From NCBI GenBank assembly GCA_938049795.1, contig CALLCD010000073.1:1-17214 (forward strand): DNA of 17,214 bases. Direction: 5' to 3'. The notes under the pieces were generated by a model that did no database searches, was not told the DNA's origin, and saw nothing but the letters and a program-made list of their open reading frames with translations. Origin of the DNA: an uncultured Hyphomonadaceae bacterium (GTDB taxonomy: Bacteria > Pseudomonadota > Alphaproteobacteria > Caulobacterales > Hyphomonadaceae). This document shows, piece after piece, positions 6,936 through 15,013 of this stretch. The translations under genes were made by a program, and so were the position numbers. Each line of letters opens with the position of its first letter. Positions within the stretch are counted from its first letter, which is position 1.

Positions 6936-9602
6936 TCAGCGGATGCGCGCTCTGAAGGAGACCGAGAAGGACGGGTCCGGGTCACCCGCAAGGAAGACGC
7001 CTTTGGGGTTGAAGCAGATGAAGGTGACGGCCGGGTCAAAGCCTGCAATCGGGGTGTAGTTGCAGGCGGCGAAATCGGCGGGCGCGGTCGCCGCATCCGA
7101 AAAGCCGACATCGGTGGCGAACACGAACGGGTCGAGCCCGGTTGTGACCAATTCGGCAAAATTCACGGGATCAGTGCCCGGGCCCGGGCCGTCTGCATCG
7201 CCGTTAAAGAAGGTGATCTCTGGCGGCAATTCGTCAATCAGGAACAGACTGTCATCATCAACATCGCCTAAACCGCTATTGTTCACCGTGATCGTGTAGG
7301 TGACATCATTGCCGGGCACGGCGAAGAGGCCATCGCCGTTCGGGTCGAAGACCTGCGTTGTCTTTGTGGCGAGCAGTTCAACCGGCGGGGTGGCGAGCAA
7401 AGTGACCTGATAGTCCTCCACTTCCCCATCGCCTGCCGGATCCTGAATGCCGACACCGGAGGCGCGGGACCAGCGGAAGCGGGCAAAGCTTGTGCCGGCG
7501 ACCGTGCTTGCGGGCGGGGTGATGGTGACCGCGATGGGGGTTGCGTCATTGGCGTCATTGTCGCCAAGATCCACGATGGGCTGTTCGCCCGCATCTTCAA
7601 AATCGCCATCAATGTTCCAGTCGATGAAGACCTGCAAATAGCCGCCTGCCCCGCGTGCATCGACATCGAAGGTGACCGCTGTGCCGCCTTGGAACTCTGC
7701 CGGTAGGGTGACGCCATCATCCCCAGCGTCGCTGCTGGCGGTCGGGCTGTCGCCGGGGGCGGTTTCGGCGGTGTTCGTTGGCCCGAGCTGGATGCCGGCT
7801 TCGATGACATGGATCGGGTTGCCATAATTGGGCGTGACGGCGGGATCGACATCGAAGGGTGCATCGCCAAAATCTTCATCGGTGAGCGTGCCGCCGGTAT
7901 TGCCGCCGGGATCAATGTTCGGGCAGTTAAATGCGAGCGAGTTGAGACGCCCTGCTGTTGCGTCCCCGAATTTACCGATCCGGTATTCGAAGACGGAGAC
8001 ATCGGTAAAGAAGGCGGCGGCGATGTTGCGCGGCTCGTCCGGATCAATACCTGCGGCGGTGTCATCTGTGGCCGCTTCAAACCGGATACGGTCGGCAGCA
8101 GATGGTGCACTGGCGGCAGGATCTGGCGGTGTATTGGCTTGAGTGACGAGCCGTGTGGCGGGCGCTGGCGGGGTGACACCGTTTAAGGCAAACTCGACAA
8201 TATTGTTCGAGACTTCAATGTATTCGCGCAAACCGCCGCCATTGCCGTCCACATCAATTGCGCTGCCTGCAAAGTCAAGCGTGCCTGCGATGTTGGTGCC
8301 GGTGGAGACAAAGGTAAATTCGAAATCGACGGAGACGTCACCGGCTGGGCCGACAAGGGTGGGCTGGAAATTGTCTGGAATACCGATGGGCGCGCCGCCG
8401 CCATCGACATCATTGTCGATCCCCAAAAGGGTTGCGCCATTGTTGAATGCGGCGACGCGCACCAGGGCATCCACGCCCGGCGAGACGCCCGGAAAGCGGA
8501 ACACATCATTGACTTGCGGATTGGCGAGATTTGCACCGGGGGACTCAGGCACAGGATTGGTAAAGACCAGAGGATTGATCGGGCGGCCGAGACAGAAGAG
8601 CGGCGGCGGCGGGGAGACGGGTGTCAATATAGCCGCGTCCGTGTCGTCCTCCCCCGGATTGGTTGCCGCATTGGCAGGGGTTGAGTCCGGATCGGGCTCG
8701 TTTGCGCTGAGCACTTCGGCCTGTAGCGAATATGGTCCGGTTGCATTGGTCTGGGCGATCACGCGCAAGGTTTGTGTGGTGCCCGAGGGAACAGTTCCCG
8801 GGGTCCAGACGCCGGTCGCGGAATTATACGTGCCGCCGCCATCATCGGACTGGAAGGAGAAGCCGGCTGGCAGATCGAAATCAACGCTGACGCCGGTTGC
8901 ATTGGCCGGACCGCTATTGGTCAGCGCGACATCGAAGAAGACGGCGGTTCCGACGGTTGGCGATGTGGTCGAAGGGGTCAAGGTCAAGGACAGGTCGGCA
9001 TCGGTGGGCGCTGCGGCGGCCTGAAAGAACAGCTCGACGCGCGAGACCGTGTTCGGGCCATCGTCGAAATTGTCGCAAAAATCAATGAACCAGTTGCCTG
9101 TCGCGCTCTCGCCGTCAAATGCGTCCAGCGCCCCTGCCACTTCGGGACGCAGCGCATTGGCGCCTTCGAACTGGAAGGGGGCGGCATTGGCGTCATGATC
9201 GCGACCTGCATCAATGCCGGTATTGACCTGAACGGCGGCGTCCTGATCGAGACGGACATTATAGTCGGCGACGGCATTGTTTGGCGCAGGGCCGTTGAGG
9301 AGTTGGACCGTTGTGCCCGAGGGAGAGGTCAGGAACAGCTCTGTGTCGAGCCGGAAGCCCTGATCTACGATAATGCCCAAATCGACATCACCGACAGTGA
9401 AATTATCAGCCACATTGATCGTGATGCGCAAATCGCCCGGATTGGCCGCATTTGGGACAGCGCAGCCCGTTGTGTAAGTGCCGCCGGCCGTGTCCACATA
9501 AGGGCCGGTCTGTGCTGCCGCCATGGGCAGAGCCGACGCAACAGCCCCAATCGCCACAAGATGACGCAGGCCGCGCTTGAACAAAGAACACTGGGTTGCC
9601 AT
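6936..9602 (-). CDS. Exported P-domain / DUF11 / GEVED-domain protein
   Basis: An 888-aa exported multi-domain protein. Residues 1-30 are a signal peptide ending MAAA. Residues about 35-193 look like a proprotein-convertase P-domain: TELFLTSPSGTTVQLL, then DAFDGESATGNWFIDFCDNFDDG, then a closing beta-strand. About 200-310 is a DUF11 repeat (LTNSGPANATGVSVDFDLPAG), followed by a PPPP linker. About 577-735 is a GEVED-type region with DFGDAPFD, the EF-hand-like DWNIDGDFEDAGE (661-673) and GDGEVEDYQVTL. About 740-888 is a second DUF11-like region. No protease or other catalytic domain is visible although P-domains often follow one. The start is probably ATG 9602; a TTG at 9608 would add two residues, and neither has a strong Shine-Dalgarno. 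The protein is rich in Asp, Gly, Pro and Ala, and so probably acidic and calcium-binding. It lies 144 bp after the barrel gene. Confidence 0.85.
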   Translation of the reverse strand: MATQCSLFKRGLRHLVAIGAVASALPMAAAQTGPYVDTAGGTYTTGCAVPNAANPGDLRITINVADNFTVGDVDLGIIVDQGFRLDTELFLTSPSGTTVQLLNGPAPNNAVADYNVRLDQDAAVQVNTGIDAGRDHDANAAPFQFEGANALRPEVAGALDAFDGESATGNWFIDFCDNFDDGPNTVSRVELFFQAAAAPTDADLSLTLTPSTTSPTVGTAVFFDVALTNSGPANATGVSVDFDLPAGFSFQSDDGGGTYNSATGVWTPGTVPSGTTQTLRVIAQTNATGPYSLQAEVLSANEPDPDSTPANAATNPGEDDTDAAILTPVSPPPPLFCLGRPINPLVFTNPVPESPGANLANPQVNDVFRFPGVSPGVDALVRVAAFNNGATLLGIDNDVDGGGAPIGIPDNFQPTLVGPAGDVSVDFEFTFVSTGTNIAGTLDFAGSAIDVDGNGGGLREYIEVSNNIVEFALNGVTPPAPATRLVTQANTPPDPAASAPSAADRIRFEAATDDTAAGIDPDEPRNIAAAFFTDVSVFEYRIGKFGDATAGRLNSLAFNCPNIDPGGNTGGTLTDEDFGDAPFDVDPAVTPNYGNPIHVIEAGIQLGPTNTAETAPGDSPTASSDAGDDGVTLPAEFQGGTAVTFDVDARGAGGYLQVFIDWNIDGDFEDAGEQPIVDLGDNDANDATPIAVTITPPASTVAGTSFARFRWSRASGVGIQDPAGDGEVEDYQVTLLATPPVELLATKTTQVFDPNGDGLFAVPGNDVTYTITVNNSGLGDVDDDSLFLIDELPPEITFFNGDADGPGPGTDPVNFAELVTTGLDPFVFATDVGFSDAATAPADFAACNYTPIAGFDPAVTFICFNPKGVFLAGDPDPSFSVSFRARIR

Positions 9603-9746
9603 TCTCAACTCTGCCCAAATGGAAAATACCGTTATACTTCCGCGGGCTTATGGCGGCTAAACCCTACCTAGAGCTTAATTCTGCGGTTTGACACGCAGCC
9701 CTCGGCAGCAATAACAGCGCCCTCCTCCGCGCGCGCTGCAATGCTA

Positions 9747-12700
9747 TCAACGGTTTGGCAGGATCCGATCGAGCATGCCGCTGGCGGAATTCTGATCGAA
9801 TTTCACACGCAGCTTGACGAAAGGCCCATCGCGGCTGAACTCGGCGGCTTCGAAATCATCATCACGGAAGCCTTCAATGTTCCAGCCCAGCGAGATCCAT
9901 GTGTTATCGACGGGCGAATACCCAACCGATGGGCCGATCTGGGAATCGGTCTGGCCATTTTGCGAGATCAGGGCCGAGCCGGACACGCCAAGGTCGATCC
10001 GTTCGGTGACATCGAAGCGAACCTCGCCACCGACAAGCTGGGTGATCTCGTTGAACCGATCGCCGAAGAACTCTGTCTCGGAATATTTGAAACCGTAAAA
10101 TGCGGCGACCTGCAAGCGCTCACGCAGGACGGCGTTAATGCCGAAATTGTTGACGACTTTCCATGTCTCGGACTGGCCGGTGGCCTCATCATAGCTGGCG
10201 TCGAAGCGGTTAAAGATCACCGCACCCTTGCCGCGTGGACGCCATGCCAGACCGAGACGGGCGTCAAGGCGGGTTGTGTTGGCGCTCTGGTTCAGAAGAT
10301 CGCGTTCGACCCGGCCAATGAGAGCAAAAGAGACATCTTCAGTGGCCTCGCGTGCGCCGCCAACAATGCCGGTATAGCGGCTGCCCAGCGCACTGTCGCG
10401 GACCTCAAGGCGGGCCGATGCGGCGGTGCGCTCGTTCTGATATCCCAAGCCGGTATAGGCGGAGGTGAAAGACTGATCGAGCGCAAGCGGGCTTTGCGGG
10501 GCGGTTTCGAGCGGAGACAGGGCATCGTCTGGCACAACATCAAGGGCAAAATCATCACCGGAAATCCGTGCGCGGCGGGCCACACCGAGGCCTGCGGTCC
10601 AATTGTCCGACAGGCGGATCGTCTGGTCCACGCCGACGGTGGCGCTCAGGCGACGTGCACTGTCCTGAGTGACAAGATCGGTTGCAGCGGTGACTTCCCC
10701 ACCCGTCCAGGGCTTTACGGTCACGCCGACAGTGGTGTTGTCGCCAGAGGCGTTTGCGCCATCGAGAATTTCATGACGCAGGTTCAAGGTTGCGCGGCTG
10801 CCAATGGACTTGTCAGCGCCGAGAATGGTACGTTGCGGGAACAGTGTGGATTCGTCGCTCTCGCTTCCAATAGGCTGCTCATGGGCGGCAGACAGCGTCA
10901 GGCCGAACTGGTCGAATGTCTTGCGCACAGAACTCGTTAACAGGTGCGAGCGGCGTGGGCCATTATCGTCGGCGTCCAGTCGCTCCGTCACGGTCCGGAA
11001 CCCGACAGAGGCGCCAAACAGAGGGCTTTCACGGCGCAGCGCGGCTTCAGCAACGGTCCGGCTGTTGCCGTTTTCAAGGCTCTCTTCACGATAGACTTCA
11101 CCATCGACAAAGTGGGCGGCGCCGGTGTGGGCAGCGGATTTGCGTGCCTGCCCAAGCTCGGCGCTAACTGCGGCTCCAAAGCGGCGGATTCCGACCGTAC
11201 CGGAGGATTGCTGACCGAGCCCGAAACCTGCCTCGTCTTCGCGGTAATATCCGGTGACTGTCAACGCTTCCTGACGGCGGACAACTTCGACGAGGAAGGC
11301 GTCGGCATCGGTTTCGCCGCTGAGCGCTTCAGCATCAGAATCGCGGCTTGTGCGGGCGTATTCGGCATGAATTTCGGTTTTTTCGTCCAATCTCGCGGTG
11401 ATATCAACACCGGCTAGTTGGCTGACTGCGCCGAGCACATTGTCGTCCCCTTCTTCGCGGATATAGGTTGCGCCAACCTCAAGGCGATCATCAAAGGCGC
11501 GCGCAGCGACACGGCCACCGGCTGTGATGTTCCGCTCGACAGCTGCCGAGGTTTCAAACTCGGCGACAATCACATTTGGATTGAAGCTCGGATCGGTGGC
11601 GTTTATCGGACGGCGGAAGACCAGCTCGCCGGTATCAAAGTCGATGTCATAGTCAACATAGCGCGTCAGAGGCAAGACACTGACAATCTCGTCGGCGCGG
11701 AAGCGGTCACGTGTCTCGACAAAGATGCGCTCGGAATTGCGGATCAGCGGAGCATTGTCGAGGATAAAGGGACCAGATGTGCCATCGGCGGCGATTTCCT
11801 GACGGTTAAAACCCTGATTGGTTTCCGCCGCAAAGGCTGAAAATGAGACGTTTTCGCCTTCATAGACCGTTTTAAAGCCCGACATGCGGCGCGTGTACCG
11901 GCCGAGCGTGGTGTCGGACAGGTCGGTGTCGAAGTCGCCAAACAGGGCCTGGAATGTGTTGCGCTCAAGCTTGACATAGAGCGGATAGCGGCTCTCGGCT
12001 TCCTTATTCTGGAAGGTACGGTCGCCATAGAGCGTGTAGAAGGCATTGGGATCAATTTCGCCGCCGAACAGGTCGCCATCAGCATCGCCACGCCGGCGCG
12101 CGGTATCAAGGGCGAGTGTCAGCAACCAGTCGCCGCGAATGACGCCTTTGGCGAAGAATGCGACGCGGCCGTCATTGAGCAGATCATCGGCATCAATTCC
12201 GTTTGGTCCGTCAAGCCGCTCAAGTCCGAGTGAGCCTTCGGCCAGACCCACGAGAATCCAGTTGCGCTTTTCAGGCTTCAGATAGACATCAAGATCCTCA
12301 CGACGACCATCATCAAGCGTCACAGAAATCCGTGCGCGGCCGGTTTCAAGTGTTGGCGTCAGTTCGACAAGCGCAACGCCGTCTGGACCGACTGTGACCG
12401 TGGTTAGATTGCTGAACTCGGCGACAAGGGGCGCAGACTCTTCAAAGAGGTTTGTGTTTTTGAGCGTGTAGGGTGTGCCGACTGTGACCTGCACTTCACG
12501 GCCCGCATGGACCGGACGGCCGGCCGCATTCGTTACGCGAACGGCAATGGCGGGATTGGTTCGGCCATCGGCAACGAGCACGGAGCGGTCATCCACCAAG
12601 GCTGCGCGCTCAATCTCGGTCACAAACCAGATATCCTGGGTCAGCGTCGTTTTGACCACGCCATGCTGATCGGTCACGGTGGCGACAAATTCATTGTGGC

Positions 12701-14813
12701 CATTGGTGATGTCAACACCGCGCCAGCGGCTGATCTCGACGGAGCCATCGCTTGAGGTGTCGGTGCCGGCAAAGTTCAGCCCCCTCACCCGCTCGCCGTT
12801 CAGCTCAAGGGCAACGCGATCAAAAGCGCCGTGCTTGATGCCGATATTGATTGAAGGTGTCGATGGTGTCCGCGTGGTTCCGGGATAGACCCAAGCTACA
12901 TCTGAGGTCTGGGTTTCAAGCCAGGCGGGGTCATAATCGAGATATTCGGTGTTGTCGTCGAAGCTTTCAGCAACATCTTGCGCTTCCACCTCTCCATCGC
13001 GTTCGAGATAGAAGTTTGCCCGCCAGATTGTGCCGCCGGTCGCGTCAACGAATTTCGAGATCGCGCTGCCCGCATAGCGTGAGTTTTCCTCGCAGATCAC
13101 CGCGCGGTAGCCCGTTGGCAGGGTTTCGGTGTCGACTTGGACGACATGTGTGCCCGGTGTCACATTTTCAAAGTGGTAGAGGCCCTCTTCATCGGTGACA
13201 ACATAGTCGCCGGTCTCAAGGTAAAGCCGAACGCCGCCGACGCCGATGCCATCATTGGTCTTGCGCGCCCAGTCCGCTTCGATCTCGCAAGCCTGTTCGG
13301 CAACGCGGCCAATAATCGTCAGGCGTGAGCGCAACAGATCTTCGCGGATTGCAATGGCCGCTTCGGCGCGGTTGGAGATGGGCAGGCCGGTGCGGTTGAT
13401 TGCAAAGGCCTGATTGACGGCTTCGCCAGACTGCACGCCAGCGGTGGCGAGCGCGATATAAGTCAGGGTTCTGGTCTCGCCGGGGCGAATGATGCCGCCG
13501 CTAAAGTCCAGAATTGTGCCATCAGCGGAGATTTCCGGATCATCGAGGCTTTGCCCGTCGAGCCGAGCCGTTCCAGCGCGGTAACGGAAGCCTTCAGGCA
13601 AGATATCGCGCAGGCGTAGAATAAGCGGAACAACATCACGGTTTTCGATCCGCACGGTGTATCCAACAGAGTCACCTGCAGCGGCCGTTTGGACATTTGC
13701 TTCTTTTATAACAAGGAGTTCACCCGTCCCATCCAGCGGCACATCGAAGTTTAACGGTCCGAAGGCTGTCTGGCCAAAGGGCTGACCAAAGGATCCATCG
13801 ATGATCGTGAACGGACCTCCGGCGAGGGTCTCGAAATAGGCTGCATCAAAAGAAGACGCGAACACAAATCCCTCGGGCGGTTCAACTTGCAGAACGTAAG
13901 TGCCAGGCATCAAAACCGGGAACAGGAACTCCCCGTCTTCCATCGGGTATTGCAAGCCACTCTCGTCCGTTGCCGTCTGGCCCGAGATGATTGTTGCCGG
14001 ATATGTTGATACACCATCCACACCCAGCACTGTTGCAGGCAATCCTGTTGCCGTGTCGATGATTGTGACGCGCGCACCGTTCACCGGATCTCCTGTTGCG
14101 CTGTCGAAAACACGTCCAAACGGCTGTATAACCGCCGTATCAATTGAGATTTCCGTCTCATCAAACATGTCAATATAAGTCGCCGTGAGACTTTCAAGTC
14201 CCGGAACGGAGAGCGTATTGTCATTCATGGGCGTCTCGTCTCGCGCAGACGGGATATAGGCAAAGAACTCCCCTGTGTCGGGCCCACTTTCAAACAGACG
14301 CAGCGTGATCGCATCCCCACCATCGACCGAAACGGTGATCACAACGGATTCGATTGTGTCTGGATCGCCATTTTGGCCTGAGTCCGTTACGCGAACGAAG
14401 AAAAGTTCACCTGCGAGATAGGATTCTGCCGGCGAAAGGCCGACATTACCGGAAAGATCCAGCACCAGCCCATTTGAGGTCACCGGCGGCCCGATATCTT
14501 CGAATGGACCGCTAAGTGTTCCATTTGTACTGAACTGTGCGCCATTGATTGTTGTTGTCAGCCCGCCGATCGCTTCAGGAGAGAAGCGGAAAAACTCGAT
14601 GGTTGATGGGGTCCGTGCGGCTTCAATAACGAACTCAGCCTCATTGGTCGCGAGCGAGAGCGTCACATCGCCCTGATCAAAGCTGACATTGGCTGTGTTG
14701 ACAACACGGGTTCCGAGTTGCGCGTGCGCAGCATTAAACGGCACAGATAGGCCGGTCAGCAATATAGCGAAAAACGCTACCAATACAAAGATGTACTTCT
14801 GGGAGGAAGTCAT
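9747..14813 (-). CDS. Giant outer-membrane protein: DUF11/SdrD_B/Ig-like passenger plus beta-barrel
   Basis: A 1688-aa protein with a signal peptide (1-31, ending AHA). An N-terminal GTRVVNTANVSF module is followed by carboxypeptidase-regulatory/SdrD_B-like beta-sandwiches at about 230-310 and 495-605. The second has GVRLYLETGDYVVTDEEG and PGTHVVQVD, and holds the only two cysteines (509 and 574), which are likely disulfide-bonded. A DUF11 repeat lies at about 365-460 and Ig/Big-like domains at about 650-845. From about 850 comes a conserved-looking linker: FGDFDTDLSDTTLGRYTRR (958-976), ETRDRFRADE and DYDIDFDTGELVFRRPI (1054-1070). Residues about 1095-1688 alternate polar and hydrophobic residues with many aromatics, as in a large outer-membrane barrel, ending near FVKLRVKFDQ. 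No TonB box, plug or OmpA peptidoglycan-binding domain was seen. The ATG at 14813 has an in-frame TGA just upstream but no clear Shine-Dalgarno. A role as surface anchor or export channel is inferred. Confidence 0.88.
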   Translation of the reverse strand: MTSSQKYIFVLVAFFAILLTGLSVPFNAAHAQLGTRVVNTANVSFDQGDVTLSLATNEAEFVIEAARTPSTIEFFRFSPEAIGGLTTTINGAQFSTNGTLSGPFEDIGPPVTSNGLVLDLSGNVGLSPAESYLAGELFFVRVTDSGQNGDPDTIESVVITVSVDGGDAITLRLFESGPDTGEFFAYIPSARDETPMNDNTLSVPGLESLTATYIDMFDETEISIDTAVIQPFGRVFDSATGDPVNGARVTIIDTATGLPATVLGVDGVSTYPATIISGQTATDESGLQYPMEDGEFLFPVLMPGTYVLQVEPPEGFVFASSFDAAYFETLAGGPFTIIDGSFGQPFGQTAFGPLNFDVPLDGTGELLVIKEANVQTAAAGDSVGYTVRIENRDVVPLILRLRDILPEGFRYRAGTARLDGQSLDDPEISADGTILDFSGGIIRPGETRTLTYIALATAGVQSGEAVNQAFAINRTGLPISNRAEAAIAIREDLLRSRLTIIGRVAEQACEIEADWARKTNDGIGVGGVRLYLETGDYVVTDEEGLYHFENVTPGTHVVQVDTETLPTGYRAVICEENSRYAGSAISKFVDATGGTIWRANFYLERDGEVEAQDVAESFDDNTEYLDYDPAWLETQTSDVAWVYPGTTRTPSTPSINIGIKHGAFDRVALELNGERVRGLNFAGTDTSSDGSVEISRWRGVDITNGHNEFVATVTDQHGVVKTTLTQDIWFVTEIERAALVDDRSVLVADGRTNPAIAVRVTNAAGRPVHAGREVQVTVGTPYTLKNTNLFEESAPLVAEFSNLTTVTVGPDGVALVELTPTLETGRARISVTLDDGRREDLDVYLKPEKRNWILVGLAEGSLGLERLDGPNGIDADDLLNDGRVAFFAKGVIRGDWLLTLALDTARRRGDADGDLFGGEIDPNAFYTLYGDRTFQNKEAESRYPLYVKLERNTFQALFGDFDTDLSDTTLGRYTRRMSGFKTVYEGENVSFSAFAAETNQGFNRQEIAADGTSGPFILDNAPLIRNSERIFVETRDRFRADEIVSVLPLTRYVDYDIDFDTGELVFRRPINATDPSFNPNVIVAEFETSAAVERNITAGGRVAARAFDDRLEVGATYIREEGDDNVLGAVSQLAGVDITARLDEKTEIHAEYARTSRDSDAEALSGETDADAFLVEVVRRQEALTVTGYYREDEAGFGLGQQSSGTVGIRRFGAAVSAELGQARKSAAHTGAAHFVDGEVYREESLENGNSRTVAEAALRRESPLFGASVGFRTVTERLDADDNGPRRSHLLTSSVRKTFDQFGLTLSAAHEQPIGSESDESTLFPQRTILGADKSIGSRATLNLRHEILDGANASGDNTTVGVTVKPWTGGEVTAATDLVTQDSARRLSATVGVDQTIRLSDNWTAGLGVARRARISGDDFALDVVPDDALSPLETAPQSPLALDQSFTSAYTGLGYQNERTAASARLEVRDSALGSRYTGIVGGAREATEDVSFALIGRVERDLLNQSANTTRLDARLGLAWRPRGKGAVIFNRFDASYDEATGQSETWKVVNNFGINAVLRERLQVAAFYGFKYSETEFFGDRFNEITQLVGGEVRFDVTERIDLGVSGSALISQNGQTDSQIGPSVGYSPVDNTWISLGWNIEGFRDDDFEAAEFSRDGPFVKLRVKFDQNSASGMLDRILPNR

Positions 14814-14888
14814 CGAACTACACCATCATCAACGACCACATCTTTTGGAGATGCTTAACGCGCCGCCATTATTGGCTGTACACGTCCG

Positions 14889-14906
14889 GTCACGGTGCAA
14901 TGTGAC
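14889..14906. promoter_or_regulatory. Inverted repeat GTCAC-N8-GTGAC, candidate operator
   Basis: GTCAC (14889-14893) and GTGAC (14902-14906) are perfect reverse complements with an 8-bp spacer, located 76-93 bp upstream of the 1688-aa ORF. The half-sites resemble the CRP half-site but face the opposite way, so CRP is not implied. A two-fold site for some dimeric regulator is possible; arms this short can also arise by chance. Confidence 0.25.
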
Positions 14907-14940
14907 AGATCAAGGTAAATAATTCGGAAAACCCAAGCGG

Positions 14941-14982
14941 GAAAATGAGAAGACCCCAGCACTTTTTACAGTGCGGGGGTCT
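14941..14982 (-). terminator. Rho-independent-like terminator after the 418-aa DUF11 gene
   Basis: AGACCCCAGCACT (14951-14963) pairs with AGTGCGGGGGTCT (14970-14982): 13 positions with one A-G mismatch and a 6-nt loop. On the minus strand the hairpin is followed by TCTCATTTTC, a moderately U-rich tail. It lies 31 bp beyond the stop of the 418-aa gene. This is the strongest terminator-like hairpin in the window and suggests that the 1688-aa gene is transcribed separately or only by read-through. Confidence 0.7.
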
Positions 14983-15013
14983 GTTTCAATTGGGATTTTG
15001 CAGAGGCGGAGGC

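Larger units (their letters stand above)
14814..15013. other. Intergenic region between the 418-aa and 1688-aa genes
   Basis: This 200-bp gap holds a terminator-like hairpin after the 418-aa gene (14941-14982) and an inverted repeat (14889-14906), which lies 76 bp upstream of the 1688-aa start codon. The region suggests that the barrel gene has its own promoter. I could not choose -35/-10 boxes with confidence. Confidence 0.5.

Noticed and set aside
8143..9024. 293-codon plus-strand frame opposite the 888-aa gene
   Set aside because: It is low-complexity Ser/Pro/Gly/Thr antisense to a gene whose domains (P-domain, DUF11, GEVED) are clear.
9741..10940. 399-codon plus-strand frame opposite the barrel gene
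   Set aside because: It is antisense to the strongly supported 1688-aa frame. In GC-rich DNA long antisense frames arise from codon bias, and the translation has no recognisable domain, signal peptide or ribosome binding site.
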